Assembly (NCBI GenBank): GCA_964057225.1
Contig: OZ059897.1
Location: 7,130,001-7,194,000 of the forward strand
Reading direction: 5' to 3'
From: Auanema rhodensis
Taxonomy: Eukaryota; Nematoda; Chromadorea; Rhabditida; Rhabditidae
Length of the DNA stretch: 64,000 nt
The translations under genes and the position numbers were made by a program. Below are positions 1-12,168 of this stretch, piece after piece. The notes under the pieces are model-generated. The model made no database searches. It had not been told where the DNA came from and saw only the letters and a list, made by a program, of their open reading frames with translations. Numbering within the stretch: position 1 is the stretch's first letter; every line of letters starts with the position of its first letter.

Positions 1-2368
1 TGATAGTAGAATAACACTGAGATAGATTAAGAAATAGAGAAAGAGAGTAAGACATATAGATAAATGAAGAGATCTTTATAGAAAAAAGAAAAAATTAAGT
101 AGGAAAATGCATGTTTGCAAACGCTTTTTCTCTGAAAGAATATGAAGCTTAACTTTCTTATAACTATATAAAGAAAGCATTTGATAGAGGCAGATTCAAA
201 CACTCAAAATAGTTAGATTATACAGTAATTCATTAAGGTAATAAACTAATGTTCATAGATAATTTCATATAACAAGACTATGAATCTTCTTTTACACTTT
301 TAAAAAATGGTCTGATTACGATTGTTTAGTTAAGTATATACATCTGTATAGTTTTTCATTCATTGAATTCTTCATTTTTCTCTTTTCAAATAATATCACA
401 CATAATAGATTACAATTGGATATAGAATATTACTTGATAGATCATACATATTGTTATATATGTCATTCATAATACTTTTTTTTCCCAATAGCAAAACTAA
501 GGTACACAAAGCAAAGTAGTCAATATTTTGAGGTCACGTACACATACATGCCTCCATCTTCCACAATTGTTCCAATTATACTTCATATGTTTAAACGGAA
601 TAGTCTGAGTTTATGGGAATATAACTAATGTATATGATAGATACTTCTTACTGTTCGAAAGTGAATATCTAAATTGCAATTCAGCGCAAAATGCTGTGAA
701 AGAATGAAAGATGAGGAAGTTTGTTTTCAGCGTCATTTAGCGGCGCTTTTCAGGAGAAAAATTGAATTACTCAAAGATCTAAATGTCTCTCTGCTATGTT
801 AGTTCAAATGTTAACCAGTAACAACATGTGGCGGAAGTACACTTATTTTTATTTGTAATTTGGTTATGAGCGGTTGTATTTCTTCTATTAGCTGAATGGT
901 CCAAATTTCACAATCTGTTGTTCAACAATTAAATGCCGGGTTAATAAAGGAACAAAGTCCATGTTACGAGGGAAAAGATCAATTATTCTAAAATTTCTCA
1001 TGAAAAATTAAAAAAGAAAAAAGGTTTTTTTTAAAGTTTCTGACACACAACATAAGATTATTATACACTTCATAAAATCTATACGTTCATCCAACCATCT
1101 ACCCTTACGTTTATTCATTGTCTGTGGCGTATGTGTCGGCCTTTCGTGTTGTCCATGTATTGTTGGCCTTCGTAGGATTCCGCAAGATGGCGATTTTCCT
1201 TAATCTATGAAACTGTCATTTGAAATAACAATTTTGGAGAAATCTTGTAAGAAAAAAAATGAAAAAAAAAAAAAACTTTTCAGAGAAGAATGAGAAGATT
1301 AATATTAGTTGGACTTCATAATAAATAACAACAACAAGGATCACGCAAAACGTAATAGATGTGTTTCTTTAAAATAAAGTATTTAGATCTTTATTGCAAG
1401 AAAGGTTGAAGTTAAGACGTCTTGAATCCAAATTTTCACTGACTGCTGCTATAGTATTCTAATTGAGTCAAACCTAGTATAAGAGATGCAAATGTAAGTG
1501 CATGCAACGGAAAAAAAGGGGATATGACAATAAACAAGAGAACACAGGAATGAAAAAAAATTATTTAAAGTTATAAATATAATTCTTAATATATATATAT
1601 TCATTTTTTAACGTTATTCATCTTTTTCAAGAATTTTAGCTGCACAATAGGATAGAATTCTCAAGTGTGTATTGGTCTATTTGTGAACACCATGACGCGA
1701 TAAAATACAGCTTTAAATGTATTTTTCTTAACGTTAAAATCAAAAAATGAAATTGAAATTAGTGCAGTTGGATAGAGCATAACAAGGAGATTTGAATGAT
1801 ATAAAAGTTTTAAAAAAATATTTGCGTATATAAGTTTTCCACAGCGTCGAGAAAACTCTGAATTGTAAAGTATGCTTTCTTAGAACTGTTATAACATTTT
1901 ATAAAATTAGTTACATGACTAATAACATATACCATTCGATAGAAAAGAGTTTAAGGAATCCAAATATATAAAATTTGGTAAAAAATATATCAGGTACGTA
2001 TGCTTTCTAATTAAAATTCTGCAAAATCGCCATGAATATCGATATGGTTCTCTTTGACAGCTTATAACTTTATGAAAAAAAGTTAAATGTTTATTTTTTT
2101 TATATATTCTGATAGAGAAAAGTCTGTTCTTTCCAATGATATCATTGTTATTCAAAAAAATGAGTTTAAATATATTTTTTTTCAATTTAAAATACAGCTA
2201 TCTACTCACTAGTGCCCCCAATAATCTGGGCGCTAAGCCGGCAGCAAGGGGTCGCGACGGGGTGGCATCATTGGGTAGATATGCGCAGCCAGCCCAGTTG
2301 CAAGTCATTCGCCTAGCGATTAGTTTCTTTCTTGTTACCTACAAGTTTATTCATCTTCTTCATTCATA
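1..2368. other. gene-free stretch upstream of histone H1
   Basis: No exon chain is supported on either strand. The DNA is AT-rich with A/T runs. The last 150 bp are clearly richer in G+C (about 2212-2310, containing GGGCGCTAAGCCGGCAGC and GGTCGCGACGGGGTGG), which stands out and is the natural promoter candidate for the H1 gene that follows. I see no TATA box at a convincing distance. Confidence 0.5.
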
Positions 2369-3175
2369 ATGTCTGAGACCGAGGCTACTCCTGTTGTTGC
2401 TGAAGTACAAGAGACTCCTGAAGTCGTGGCCAAGCCAACCAAGTCCGTCAGAGCTGCAAAAGCTCCCAAGCCTGTTAAAGCACCAAAGGCTCCCAAGGCT
2501 CCCAAGGTTCCTAAGGAGAAAGCTCCTAAGTTACCCAAGGAAGCCCCTGCTCATCCAACCTATTCATCCATGATCGCTAAAGCTCTGACTGAGTTAGATA
2601 AGAGAGGAGGATCTTCCAAGCAAGCTATTTTGAAGTACATTCAAGCTAACTACAAAATTGGTACTAACGATGCCCAGGTATAACTTTTTATTAGTTTCTG
2701 TTTTTAATTCATTTTCTTTAGATTAACTCTCATCTTCGTATGGCTATTAAGAAGGGTGTTATCAACGGAGAAATCAAGCAGTTGAAGGGTGTTGGTGCTT
2801 CTGGATCATTCCGCATTGCTGAAAAGAAGGCTGTCAAGCCTAAGGTACATATATAATTAAATAATTAAATTACTAATTATTTCTTTTAAGACTCTCAAGC
2901 CCAAAAAGGTTTCTACCTCTGATATTGCCAAGAAACCTAAGACTCCCAAGGAGAAATCTACCAAGAAAACTGATTCCAAGAAGTCCACAAAGAGTGACTC
3001 TACTAAATCTGCCAAGCCCAAGAAGGCCGCCGGAGAGAAGAAAGCCACCAAGCCTAAGGCCGCCAAGAAGTCCCCTGCCAAGCCTAAGGCCGTTAAGAAA
3101 TCTCCAGCTAAGCCCAAGGCTGCTAAAGCTCAAAAGCCTAAAGTTGCCAAAAAAGCTGCTTCCAAGAAAGAATAA
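2369..3175 (+). CDS. linker histone H1 (H1/H5 winged-helix protein)
   Basis: Linker histone that binds nucleosome entry/exit DNA and compacts chromatin in the nucleus. Exons 2369-2677, 2722-2844 and 2891-3175 (introns of 44 and 46 bp, both GT-AG, both between codons) give 238 residues, usual for H1. Residues 1-60 are an Ala/Pro/Lys-rich tail with KAPK repeats. Residues 62 to about 140 are the globular domain: HPTYSSMIAKALTELDKRGG, SSKQAILKYI, then in exon 2 a basic helix and the wing SGSFRIAEKK. The rest is a Lys/Ala/Pro tail with KPKKA and SPAKPK motifs, the latter typical CDK-type sites. The start is the first ATG after the GC-rich upstream block. Introns and a poly(A) signal 140 bp downstream suggest a polyadenylated variant H1 rather than a replication-dependent histone gene. 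Gene-level identity to a particular nematode H1 cannot be fixed. Confidence 0.95.
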
Positions 3176-3314
3176 GTTATTATATCAGCATGTAATATTA
3201 TATTGAAACCAGTATGCTTTTATCACTAACACGACGAGTTACTTTATCCGAGTAGATCTCATGTATATATTTTGCATTGTTGCTCAAAAAATGTTGTTCT
3301 ATGCATTTAAAGAT

Positions 3315-3320
3315 AATAAA
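3315..3320 (+). terminator. poly(A) signal of the H1 gene
   Basis: AATAAA lies 140 bp after the H1 stop codon in an AT-rich 3' flank, the expected place for cleavage and polyadenylation. No histone stem-loop was seen between the stop and this site. Confidence 0.6.
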
Positions 3321-4816
3321 ACTGCTTAATTTTCATTTCTGTTTCTCTTTTTGAATTTTGGGCGGTGGAGTGCACAATGCATCTCTTGATTTTGAATAAG
3401 ATGCTAGATATTGGTTGTATATGGGGGTTCAAGTGCTCCTCTATATAGTGAATATATGATGTCAATTATTGTTGCAGTGCAATGGTTTAGAGATTATCTT
3501 CGCTCTTCGGGATGTGATTGTTGTAGCAAAAGTTGTAATTTTTATTGTATAGGTGTTACCTTGTAACCTAAAAATAATCCACAACATTGCTACTTGACAG
3601 GTTGAGGTCATTGAGATGTGACTATGAAATTCATTTAGTTTTGCTTACTCTTACGATTTTTCGAAGAAAACACTTGTTTTCGTAATTCATCTATAGTTCT
3701 CTTCCTTTATGCCATGCGATTAGACGGTGCCAAAAAGACCGCTTTTGAATATCACGCGAGTCTGTGGGAGCACTTGTACGCGTGACAGGTGCTATTGTCT
3801 TTGAGAGAGTGACCTGACGATTTGTTTGCGCCATTGCCATAGCTTTGCTTTACATATTTTGTGTGACGTCATATGGATAAGTGTGAGGATAAATCGGAAT
3901 ATGGGCATGTGTGCATTTGGTCAGAAGAGAAGTACGAGCTTAGATTAGGGGAGGGGTGGGTTGCATTCTCAAAATATCCGATTTATCGGGGTCATGCTCG
4001 TTTTTGTCTGTGTATGCATTTATGATTGCAACTGTCCTTCATTATCGTTTGTTTTTCTCTTTGCATTCATATTCTTGTCTTCAAATGAATTGAGTATAAT
4101 AATTACGGTTCCGAAGTTAGTATGTTGTTCTGTGGTTGCTGTAGACAGAAGAAACTACAGCTGCGTGAGGTCATCTATGATGTGAACAGGTGTTGAGACG
4201 AACGACTATTCAAGAATGTCTCTCAGGACACTCAGCAACAGTAGTTATAGTCTAATGCATATATACCAATCAAATCTTTGAACAGATATAGAAGCGAAAT
4301 GGAGCGAAAACGAGAAAATGAGGGAAGGATTGGGTCAGATATAGTATTGAAAAGTGTGAGAGAAGTGTTAGTTATGAATGCATTTATTTATATTCCATAG
4401 ATTTGTATATAAGATTTGAAACGAATAATAACAGTAAGAGATGATAACGATAATAGTAAAGTTCATTATAGAAGACGAAACTTATTTAAATTATATAGAT
4501 TATATATATTTATGTATATATATAGATTATAGATAAACATTTATATAAATATTTACACATACAAACATACAACTATTGTCTGTACATCCATATATCGGCA
4601 TAGCGATTATGATGATCAGCATGGTTATATTTCTAACGAAATATATCAGATATTATCATTATAAATCTAATTATTTTCAAATATAAAGATAGCGACAAAG
4701 AGAGAGGGAGAGACAAAGATATAGTATATGGTTAAGAGGATAAAGAGAGATGGGAAGGAAGGGAGGGGGGGGGCGCGAAGAGACAAAAATAATACGGAGA
4801 GGGGAGTGAGTAATGA
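3321..4816. other. intergenic, no gene seen
   Basis: No convincing exon. The stretch 3961-4185 (+) is open for 74 codons but has no ATG-plus-splice context. A G-run (GGGAGGGGGGGGGCGCG) sits near 4760-4777. Confidence 0.4.
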
Positions 4817-5130
4817 TTAAAATATATAATAAAACCAGTAAAAGAAATTGGATCTCTTTAGGCTAATGTATTTTCCAGCCACAAACCATATCGGCAATTT
4901 ATCTGACGGACGATTTGCAATACGATGGATGAATTGCTTTGTCAGTTTGCGATAGGTACGAGATCGAACATCTAAGGATAGCAGGCTTGGAGTTGATGAT
5001 GATGGAAAATTAAAGTTTCCCCCTAGGGGTTGAAGTGAACATTGCGTGAAATCTTCATTTGAACCGTTGTATACCCACGATTTGGAAGATTTTTCGGAAG
5101 TTAAAAGTTGGAAGAAGGTTGTAAGGAACA
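4817..5130 (-). other. open frame of about 104 codons, possible alternative 3' exon
   Basis: An unusually long open frame for this AT-rich DNA, on the same strand and just downstream of the 17-exon gene. It has no ATG at its 5' end but follows a splice-acceptor-like TATTAAG. Its amino-acid make-up is protein-like (for example SWVYNGSNEDF and RSRTYRKLTKQFIHRIANRP). No donor in the preceding exon joins it in frame, because that exon ends in TAA at 5175. It could be an alternative last exon, a decayed exon, or chance. Confidence 0.3.
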
Positions 5131-5174
5131 CTTAATATAAGACAGAAATGCCGCAAAAAAGGAGAATAAAACAT

Positions 5175-8100
5175 TTAGTTAGGATAATCAATCTGGAAGA
5201 ATGGTGATTTGAATTTTCTATCCAAATCCTCGTCATCGTGAGCCTGCAAAAGAATAATTATAATGAAAGATTATTGTGAATTTGAATATAAAACCTTGTC
5301 GGGATGATCCATATGATTTGCTTCTAGAATTTCTTCAGAACGAACTGGAAGGAAATCTTTCTCTTCGAAAGAGCCAACTTGAGCATTTGAGGAAACGACT
5401 GGTACTGAAGCTGGCTGAAACATGATGACATTATGCTGACCATTTCTAATATTTTTTTTTCATTTCCAAAGAATAAGGATTTAATTGAAAAGTGTAACCA
5501 ATGGTAAGGAACATTTTTTGAAGATTTTATAGTTAGAACAACCGGTTTACGTCAAGCAAAACTGTGAAATAGGTTGATGTATGCGTACGTTTAGATGAAT
5601 TAAAAAAATTTTTTTTTTTTTGGTTTCTAACGGATTTCCAATTTTTGCATTTGATTGTCAGCATTGTTCTGCTTAATGCTAAACTTGAATGCTGTTGATA
5701 TTAGGACTTAGACAAGGAACTAATTGTATAATATGATGTTTTAATAGTTTTAGGCTATTCCGTCATTCTGAATATATTCAAATGTGTGCCATTTTCTATT
5801 GACATCGTTCGATGACGTTCAATCAAGATGACTAATTCAGATAAAGAAGCCATTCACTAGCACATGTCACTGGAGAAAAAAAATATTTGTGACGATGTGA
5901 ATACTTTGGATTATCTATTGGCAGCAGTGCTACTATGCCAATCAAAAAATAGTTCATATTCCATTGCATTGTTATTGGAATTGTCAATAGCTTTCTTTTG
6001 AAAAAAAAAAGAAAAGAAAAGAACAGAAAATTCAAAAACAAAACCTCAATATCCTTAGCTGATTCGGGTTGTGTATGTTGCCATGTGTTAGCATGGAAAT
6101 CATCTGATTTCTCAATGCTTTGAGGCTTATTATCGATTACAACATCTACTGGAACATTAAAGCTTTCCTGAAAACAATCAAGTACAACATTACTAACGTT
6201 GAGATAAACAGATAATCTGTTTATCACAATTCGTGAACTCTTACCTGTCTGGGAAAGTTATCGATTCCTGAGCTATCTTGAGATGATCCCCAATGATTTG
6301 ATGATTCAGAGTCGAAAGAAGAAGCAACTGGGTTAGGTTGGAAAGGGAAATCCTAAATATAATTATGAAAAAAATAAATTTTTTCTATTTTATTCACAAA
6401 CCTTGTTGTTGTTGTTGTTGTTGTTGTTATTATTATTGTTATTGTTACCAGCCCAATCATTATTCCAAGTTTGAGTCCAACGCTCATCATCTCCACCATT
6501 CATGTACCATGGTCGTTGCTTCATTTGTTGTTGATGCTCATTAGCTGTTCCAATAATTGGAAGCTAAAATACATACAACAATTGTAAGACGATTTCAAGA
6601 AAAAGCTTTTTGTACCTGATTCTGAAGTGGTAAAGGGAATTGGTTTTGACGTCCAAGAGTTGGCATTGGTGGCTAAATATTATATAATTTAGATATTTAT
6701 AATTAATATAATATTACCATATTGAAGAATGGTCCTTGATTATTGAATTCAAATTGATTTCCCATTTCCCATCTTCTGTTTGGCATATCGGGAATGAATG
6801 CATCCTATAAGAATAACCCCATTGAAATATTGAATTTAGAAAAATCCTCTTCATACCCCAACTGGTCTGTCAAAGTGATTGTCATTGAAAAGGAAGTTAT
6901 CGTTGTAATTTTCCTTAAAAAAATGATTGAACTCGGCATTCAGGTCAATGAAAATACCTCGAATTCAGGCATCTGTGGGCGGCGATCCCATTGATTTGGA
7001 GTCCATTTTGGAATTCTGTAAAAACAAATATGAAAGTTCTTAATATATTCAGCAGTTTTCTTGAGAAATATTAATCGTCTTGACAGAGAAAGTTAATAGG
7101 AGAAGTGTTATTCAGAAATATTTTCTTTCTTTCGAAGCTTTGCTCACCGTGGACCATTCCATCTGTCAAATTGTGGTGGAAGACCCATTAAGAAAGGAAG
7201 AGGTGGAGGTGGTTGACGGAAACTGTATAAGTAAGGTTAATATGATTAGTAAGATCAGGTTGTTAATATGAAATATTAGAAAAGAAAAGGTTTTATTACA
7301 AACCTGTCATATTCAACGTAGTCATCATCACGGTTGAAAGGTCCGAAGTGTTGTTTAGGTACAGCAACTTCTCCGAAACCATCTTCCCAAGCTCTTTGAG
7401 ACTGAAATATTTCAAGTATTTCGTAAAATGCTATGAAATGATGTTTCTTATATGATTATAATACACAAAATCAAATATAACATTTCCGTATTTCTCTATA
7501 TTAAGCAAAAAAAATAAATTGGAGTATTTACCATTCCACTGTGCTCCTCAGGTTGAATTGGCTTAACTTCAATAACATGAACTTGCATATCTCCAGTTAA
7601 CCCAAGATCTGAAGCTTTCTGTCTCATCTTCTCTAAGATGTTGCGCAAGAATACAAAACGAGCATCTCCCTCAGCTGATGAATCGTCATTCTTGAAATAG
7701 ATATCATTACATATAATTCAAATAAAATTAATTATTTATTATTAATAATTATTATTAAGCACATAATCTTTTTAGTTGATTTAGTTTCGATTCACTTAGA
7801 GTAACTAAGATTCACGGCCTGTCGGAACACTTTGTATACCCATATCAAACTATACGTATATAGAAGTGAAAGAGAGAGAGAGAGAGAGATAGAGAGAAAT
7901 ATGCTGTTCCTGAACCAACTACGGAGACCAAAGTACAAAGTTTATATTAATTTATATTTATATTTATATTATTCAAGAAAATGTAGTTTTTTTAAAAATG
8001 AGATCAGAGGGGTTTTTAATATTCTGATGAACAACATCTATTAGTACTTTCACGAATCCCTTCATTTAGCTATATCCTTTGATTTGGAATAAATTATAAA

Positions 8101-9404
8101 TTGTAAAGCTTTTACTGTTTTTGTAGTATAATACAACCGCTTTACGTTGAAATTAACATAAAAATGAACTAATTAATCCAATTTATGCAAAATAATTATT
8201 TTGAAAAGATTCAAATTATTCAAAAAAACAAAATATTTTTCTTTTTATCTTTTTCTTTGTTTTTAAAATTTTAAAATTCGAAAAATACTCAGAAAATAGA
8301 GTTAGGCTTAGTTGTTGAGCTGTCGTTTTAATGTTTCTTTTCAGGTTTTTTTCTGATCTGATACTTTATAAAACCTGTATACGTAATGATTACATGAGTG
8401 GAGGGTAAGACGTGATGTTTTGAAAGCATAAAACAAGGAAAAACCCACGATGAAAATGAATTCATCAAGTTTTTACGACTTTTACATACGCATTTATAGA
8501 AAATAATTGAGAGATTTAGTTGAATTTCGGATAATGACAACTAGTTGACTCGTCATTCACTCAAGCCGATTATATATTTCAATAGAAAGAGAGAGAGGGA
8601 AAGAGAAAAGCGGTAGTTTTTGACAAAATACCGACATTAATACCCTCAGGGCAGTTTAAACGAGAAAATTATTGAATGAGATGTGCTTATATATATCTTA
8701 CCGATTTCTTGTTTTCTTCGGTTATTTCGTTGTCATCAAGACTGTTTGATACAGTGGGTGTTTCAAGTAGAGGCAAAGCTTGATGTCTAAAACAGGATAA
8801 AATGGGTTTTGTCTTTCAATAGAATGTAGAAAATTCTTACGTTGGTCTGTTACTAAAAGCTAATCTTTCGTCAAGAGGCTGGTTTGGCTGTTTCTGCTGT
8901 TGCTGTTGTTGGACTTGAGATAATAACTCGTAGCCAAGCATTCGTTGACGAAGTTCAGCCCTAAGGAGTGAAGTTTACAATACGTTTTGTTATACTGATA
9001 ATAGAATACCATTTGAGTCTAAGATAAGCTTGATCTCTTTGGCGGTTATAAGAGATTTCAGAGATTGTAAGACAGAGAAGTACAATGAAGAAAGCACCAA
9101 TACACCAGGAAAGAACTGTAATGATAATGTTTTAGCTATTCCATATGATGGATTTTCAATTTACTTCCACAGCTTTTCATTAAAGCCTTTCTAGCTGGTG
9201 GACCACGTGGAATAATGATTGGAGCTGGCGAAATGGATGGAGATGATGTGTTACTATCAATAGGAATCTGAATCCAAGGATAAAACTGATTAAAGAAGAA
9301 GAAACATTGAATACCTTTGTCATATCCCCATTACTTTCAGATTTGATGGGATCAGCTTTCTTCGTGCCATCCTTATCACCTAGACCAACTGTAAATACTT
9401 TCAT
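5175..9404 (-). CDS. single-pass membrane protein with Asn run and Pro/Gln-rich tail, function unknown
   Basis: I do not recognise the family. Seventeen exons join with matching phases: 9315-9404, 9165-9267, 9010-9115, 8841-8960, 8702-8786, 7532-7690, 7304-7401, 7148-7222, 6958-7015, 6857-6913, 6718-6804, 6616-6672, 6402-6563, 6245-6352, 6045-6167, 5295-5414 and 5175-5243, giving 558 residues. Residues about 65-86 form one hydrophobic span (core CIGAFFIVLLCLTI) with no signal peptide before it, so it is probably type II or a tail-out single-pass protein. A Gln run follows at the membrane-proximal helix. A more ordered part is encoded by exon 6 (FLRNILEKMRQKASDLGL). The C-terminal half is low complexity, with PPPPLP, many WN/NQ pairs and a run of 14 Asn broken only by codon choice (AAC/AAT). 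An AG precedes the start by 15 bp, so ATG 9404 may follow SL trans-splicing; a coding exon further upstream cannot be excluded. Confidence 0.85.
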
Positions 9405-9421
9405 CCTTGGTTGATGAACCT
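9405..9421 (-). promoter_or_regulatory. possible SL trans-splice acceptor
   Basis: On the minus strand the sequence reads GAATTGTAG followed by 15 nt and then the ATG. This is the usual nematode arrangement for a spliced-leader acceptor in an outron. The frame is also open back to the AG, so an ordinary 3' splice site of an upstream exon is the alternative. Confidence 0.35.
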
Positions 9422-10269
9422 ACAATTCGAATATATGAAATGAAATTAACAAGAAAGAAACAAGAAAGCATTGATTCTGGGTCAAAGGAACTAGAGAAAA
9501 TGAAAAGACAACATACTGAAACTATGTAATTTCTGTATTTTATACTGCAGAATAACTATAATGTATCCGGAAAAGAATGAAGATGTGACCCTCTCTCTCT
9601 CACTATTTGAGGAATTGAGGACTGAATCGTGAAAGAATGACACAAATTGAAATATTGTGCGAAAAAAGCCGCTTATTTACACGGAAAAGACGATTTTTTT
9701 GGATAAATTGAGAACATTTTTTTGATTAAAGAAAGGAAGTTAGCATGAGATGTTTCCTGGTGGTTGGAGAGAATATGTGCCAGAGACAGTCCAGCACAGA
9801 CAGAGCAGAACATGGTTTTGATCTTTAAAATATTTGAATCAAATAACACAAATAGAAAATGAAGATGAAAGGACAGTGGAATGAAAAGTCAAACAAGCCT
9901 TGGAGCATTGGATTGGAAAGGTATGGATTAGAGAATGGATGGTTCACAGGATAGTTTCAGGTGACCCTGACAGGAAGTTTCATTTGCAACCGGATAAAGG
10001 TTTAACTATACTATTCATACATATTCAAAATTGTACTAAAAATGAAAAGATAATGATGATGAGGATGAAGAGGTGAAGAGAAGATGATGATAATGAGATG
10101 ATGAAGCAATAGAAGGAGAGAAGAGTATCGTTATACGGAAATGAGATAACGAAGAATGTGGTTTCTAAATTGTTTGTATACTTCTTGTTCGCACACTAGA
10201 GTTCAAGACTCTTCAGATATGTATATGATTGAATGACGGAATATCGTTTATGTGTTATATATATTCATA

Positions 10270-10300
<31 letters not shown>

Positions 10301-10394
10301 TTAGAAGAAGAATATAGTTTCTAAATGCACATGTATCAGGTATTAGTCTGAAAATGCAGAAGCGATTGCTAGAAATCTAGATGTTCGATGAACT

Positions 10395-10418
10395 GACACA
10401 CACACACACACACACACA
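10395..10418. repeat. (CA)n microsatellite
   Basis: Twelve uninterrupted CA dinucleotides. Confidence 0.9.
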
Positions 10419-10887
10419 TAGACCACATCATCACAGGTTGAAGCAAATGTTGGCTATTTGGTCAACAAGGCGTAACCGATGCAATTGGGTTTGAGCTAGA
10501 ATAAGCGAGGAACAGTAGAAGATGTCGTAACCTGATCTCACATGTAGCTATGATGTATGTGAATGAATAATAAAAGTTTCTAATCTTTAGAAGATGCATA
10601 AGCAGGTAAGGAGGTAAACGAAGTGAAAACAGAAGGAAAAGTCTAATATTTAGAGTTTTGATTGATAACCGAAGTGCTTCTGAAGTATATAACGAATACA
10701 ATGAGAATATTCCAGTTTTCATCATCCCTCCATATTCCATTTATGGGACTTTACTCTAACAGTCTAGATATATATACTCTCTCTACATCTAATGATTTGT
10801 ATCTGCTCTCTAATTCTAATAGTTGTGTTTGAATGAAACCGGATTCTGCCTGAGGGTCTGGGTGAATGTCTGTGTTGAGGTAGCATC

Positions 10888-10945
10888 CTCAACATCATCA
10901 TCATCATCATCATCATCACCACCATCATCATCATCATCATCATCA
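10888..10945. repeat. (TCA)n triplet repeat
   Basis: TCA triplets with ACC interruptions. It is open in several frames on both strands, which creates poly-Ser or poly-Met reading frames that are not genes. Confidence 0.85.
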
Positions 10946-12108
10946 CTACTACCATCATCGTCAAAATTCAATAACAAGAGAAATTTGTATTTTAGAGGAT
11001 TGAAATAGAATGTTTATCATACACAATAATTTTGTATGAGAAATTGAAACAAAATCTCTCAAATAGCATCAAAGTATATGAAAAAGTTTAGAAAAAAAGC
11101 TGTTTAATGATACAAAATCCCAAATGATTATCTCAAAAAATCATTGGAACAGATCAAAAAAAATAAAAGTAAATATGGGAGATTTGAGAAATAAATTGGT
11201 TGGTTAGTATGAAGAACAACCGATGGATGCGTGATCTCTCAAGCAAAATGACGTGAACGTTTCACGTTTACTTTTCAATGGAAGTATAACTCCGAGACTG
11301 AGAGGCTAATAATGAGGAAGACTGGGAAGAGGAAAATGGTTAAAGTTTTGAATGCAAAGTGGAATGAGGAGGAAGGTGAAGAAGGACGAAGAGAGTGAGA
11401 GTGAGAGAAAATGAATTTGGTTGGAAGAAAAAAAAATCAAAGACAATGCATCATTCGCTTGAAAAGCTATTTTGATTTTAAACCAGACAGCTTTTTGCGT
11501 TAAAGAAAACATGGTTCGAGAAATGCTCCAGAAGACTGTTTGAACTAATGTAAGAGGGTCAAGAATTGCATGTGAGATTCATGATTCGGGAACATCAATA
11601 GAGTGAGACAGACAGAGAATTGGAAAACGAAGCTGATGATGAGATGATGATGATGATGATGTTGTTGATATTGATGTGAAAAGTGGAACGACAACATGAC
11701 ATCCATAGTTGAGGAGCACAGTAGCGTCATCAGAAGGGATGGTAAAGAAGATGAAGAAGTAGGCGAGTAATAATTTGAAAGAAAAACATGAAGTAAAGTT
11801 TTAAAAAATATTTTGTTGGAACTTAAATCGTTATAAAAGATCTAAAAGAGATTACAACCATTATTATAACTATTAAGATGAGTCATAATAGTCAATAATA
11901 GTTTTGATCCTACTTTACATGTGTTTCGAGTTTGAAAGAAAATGAGAAAAAATAATTTTTTTTGAGGAAAAAAAGTCAAAACATGAGGGTATGACGCATA
12001 AATTACCGACACATAATCAACATCAACATGGGAAAAACTTAATGTCAAGTGTTTTCTAACTTATAAAGACTGATTTTAAATTTTGTTTTTCCTTCAATTC
12101 ATCCAAGG

Positions 12109-12110
<2 letters not shown>

Positions 12111-12164
<54 letters not shown>
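12111..12164. repeat. (CT)n microsatellite
   Basis: About 27 uninterrupted CT units. Confidence 0.95.

Positions 12165-12168
<4 letters not shown>

Noticed and set aside
9180-9404. 74-codon minus-strand frame taken as a single-exon gene
   Set aside because: Only its first 30 codons are used; it reads through a splice donor at 9315 into an intron of the 17-exon gene.
10764-11008. Poly-Met and poly-Ser frames
   Set aside because: Produced by the TCA triplet repeat on both strands.
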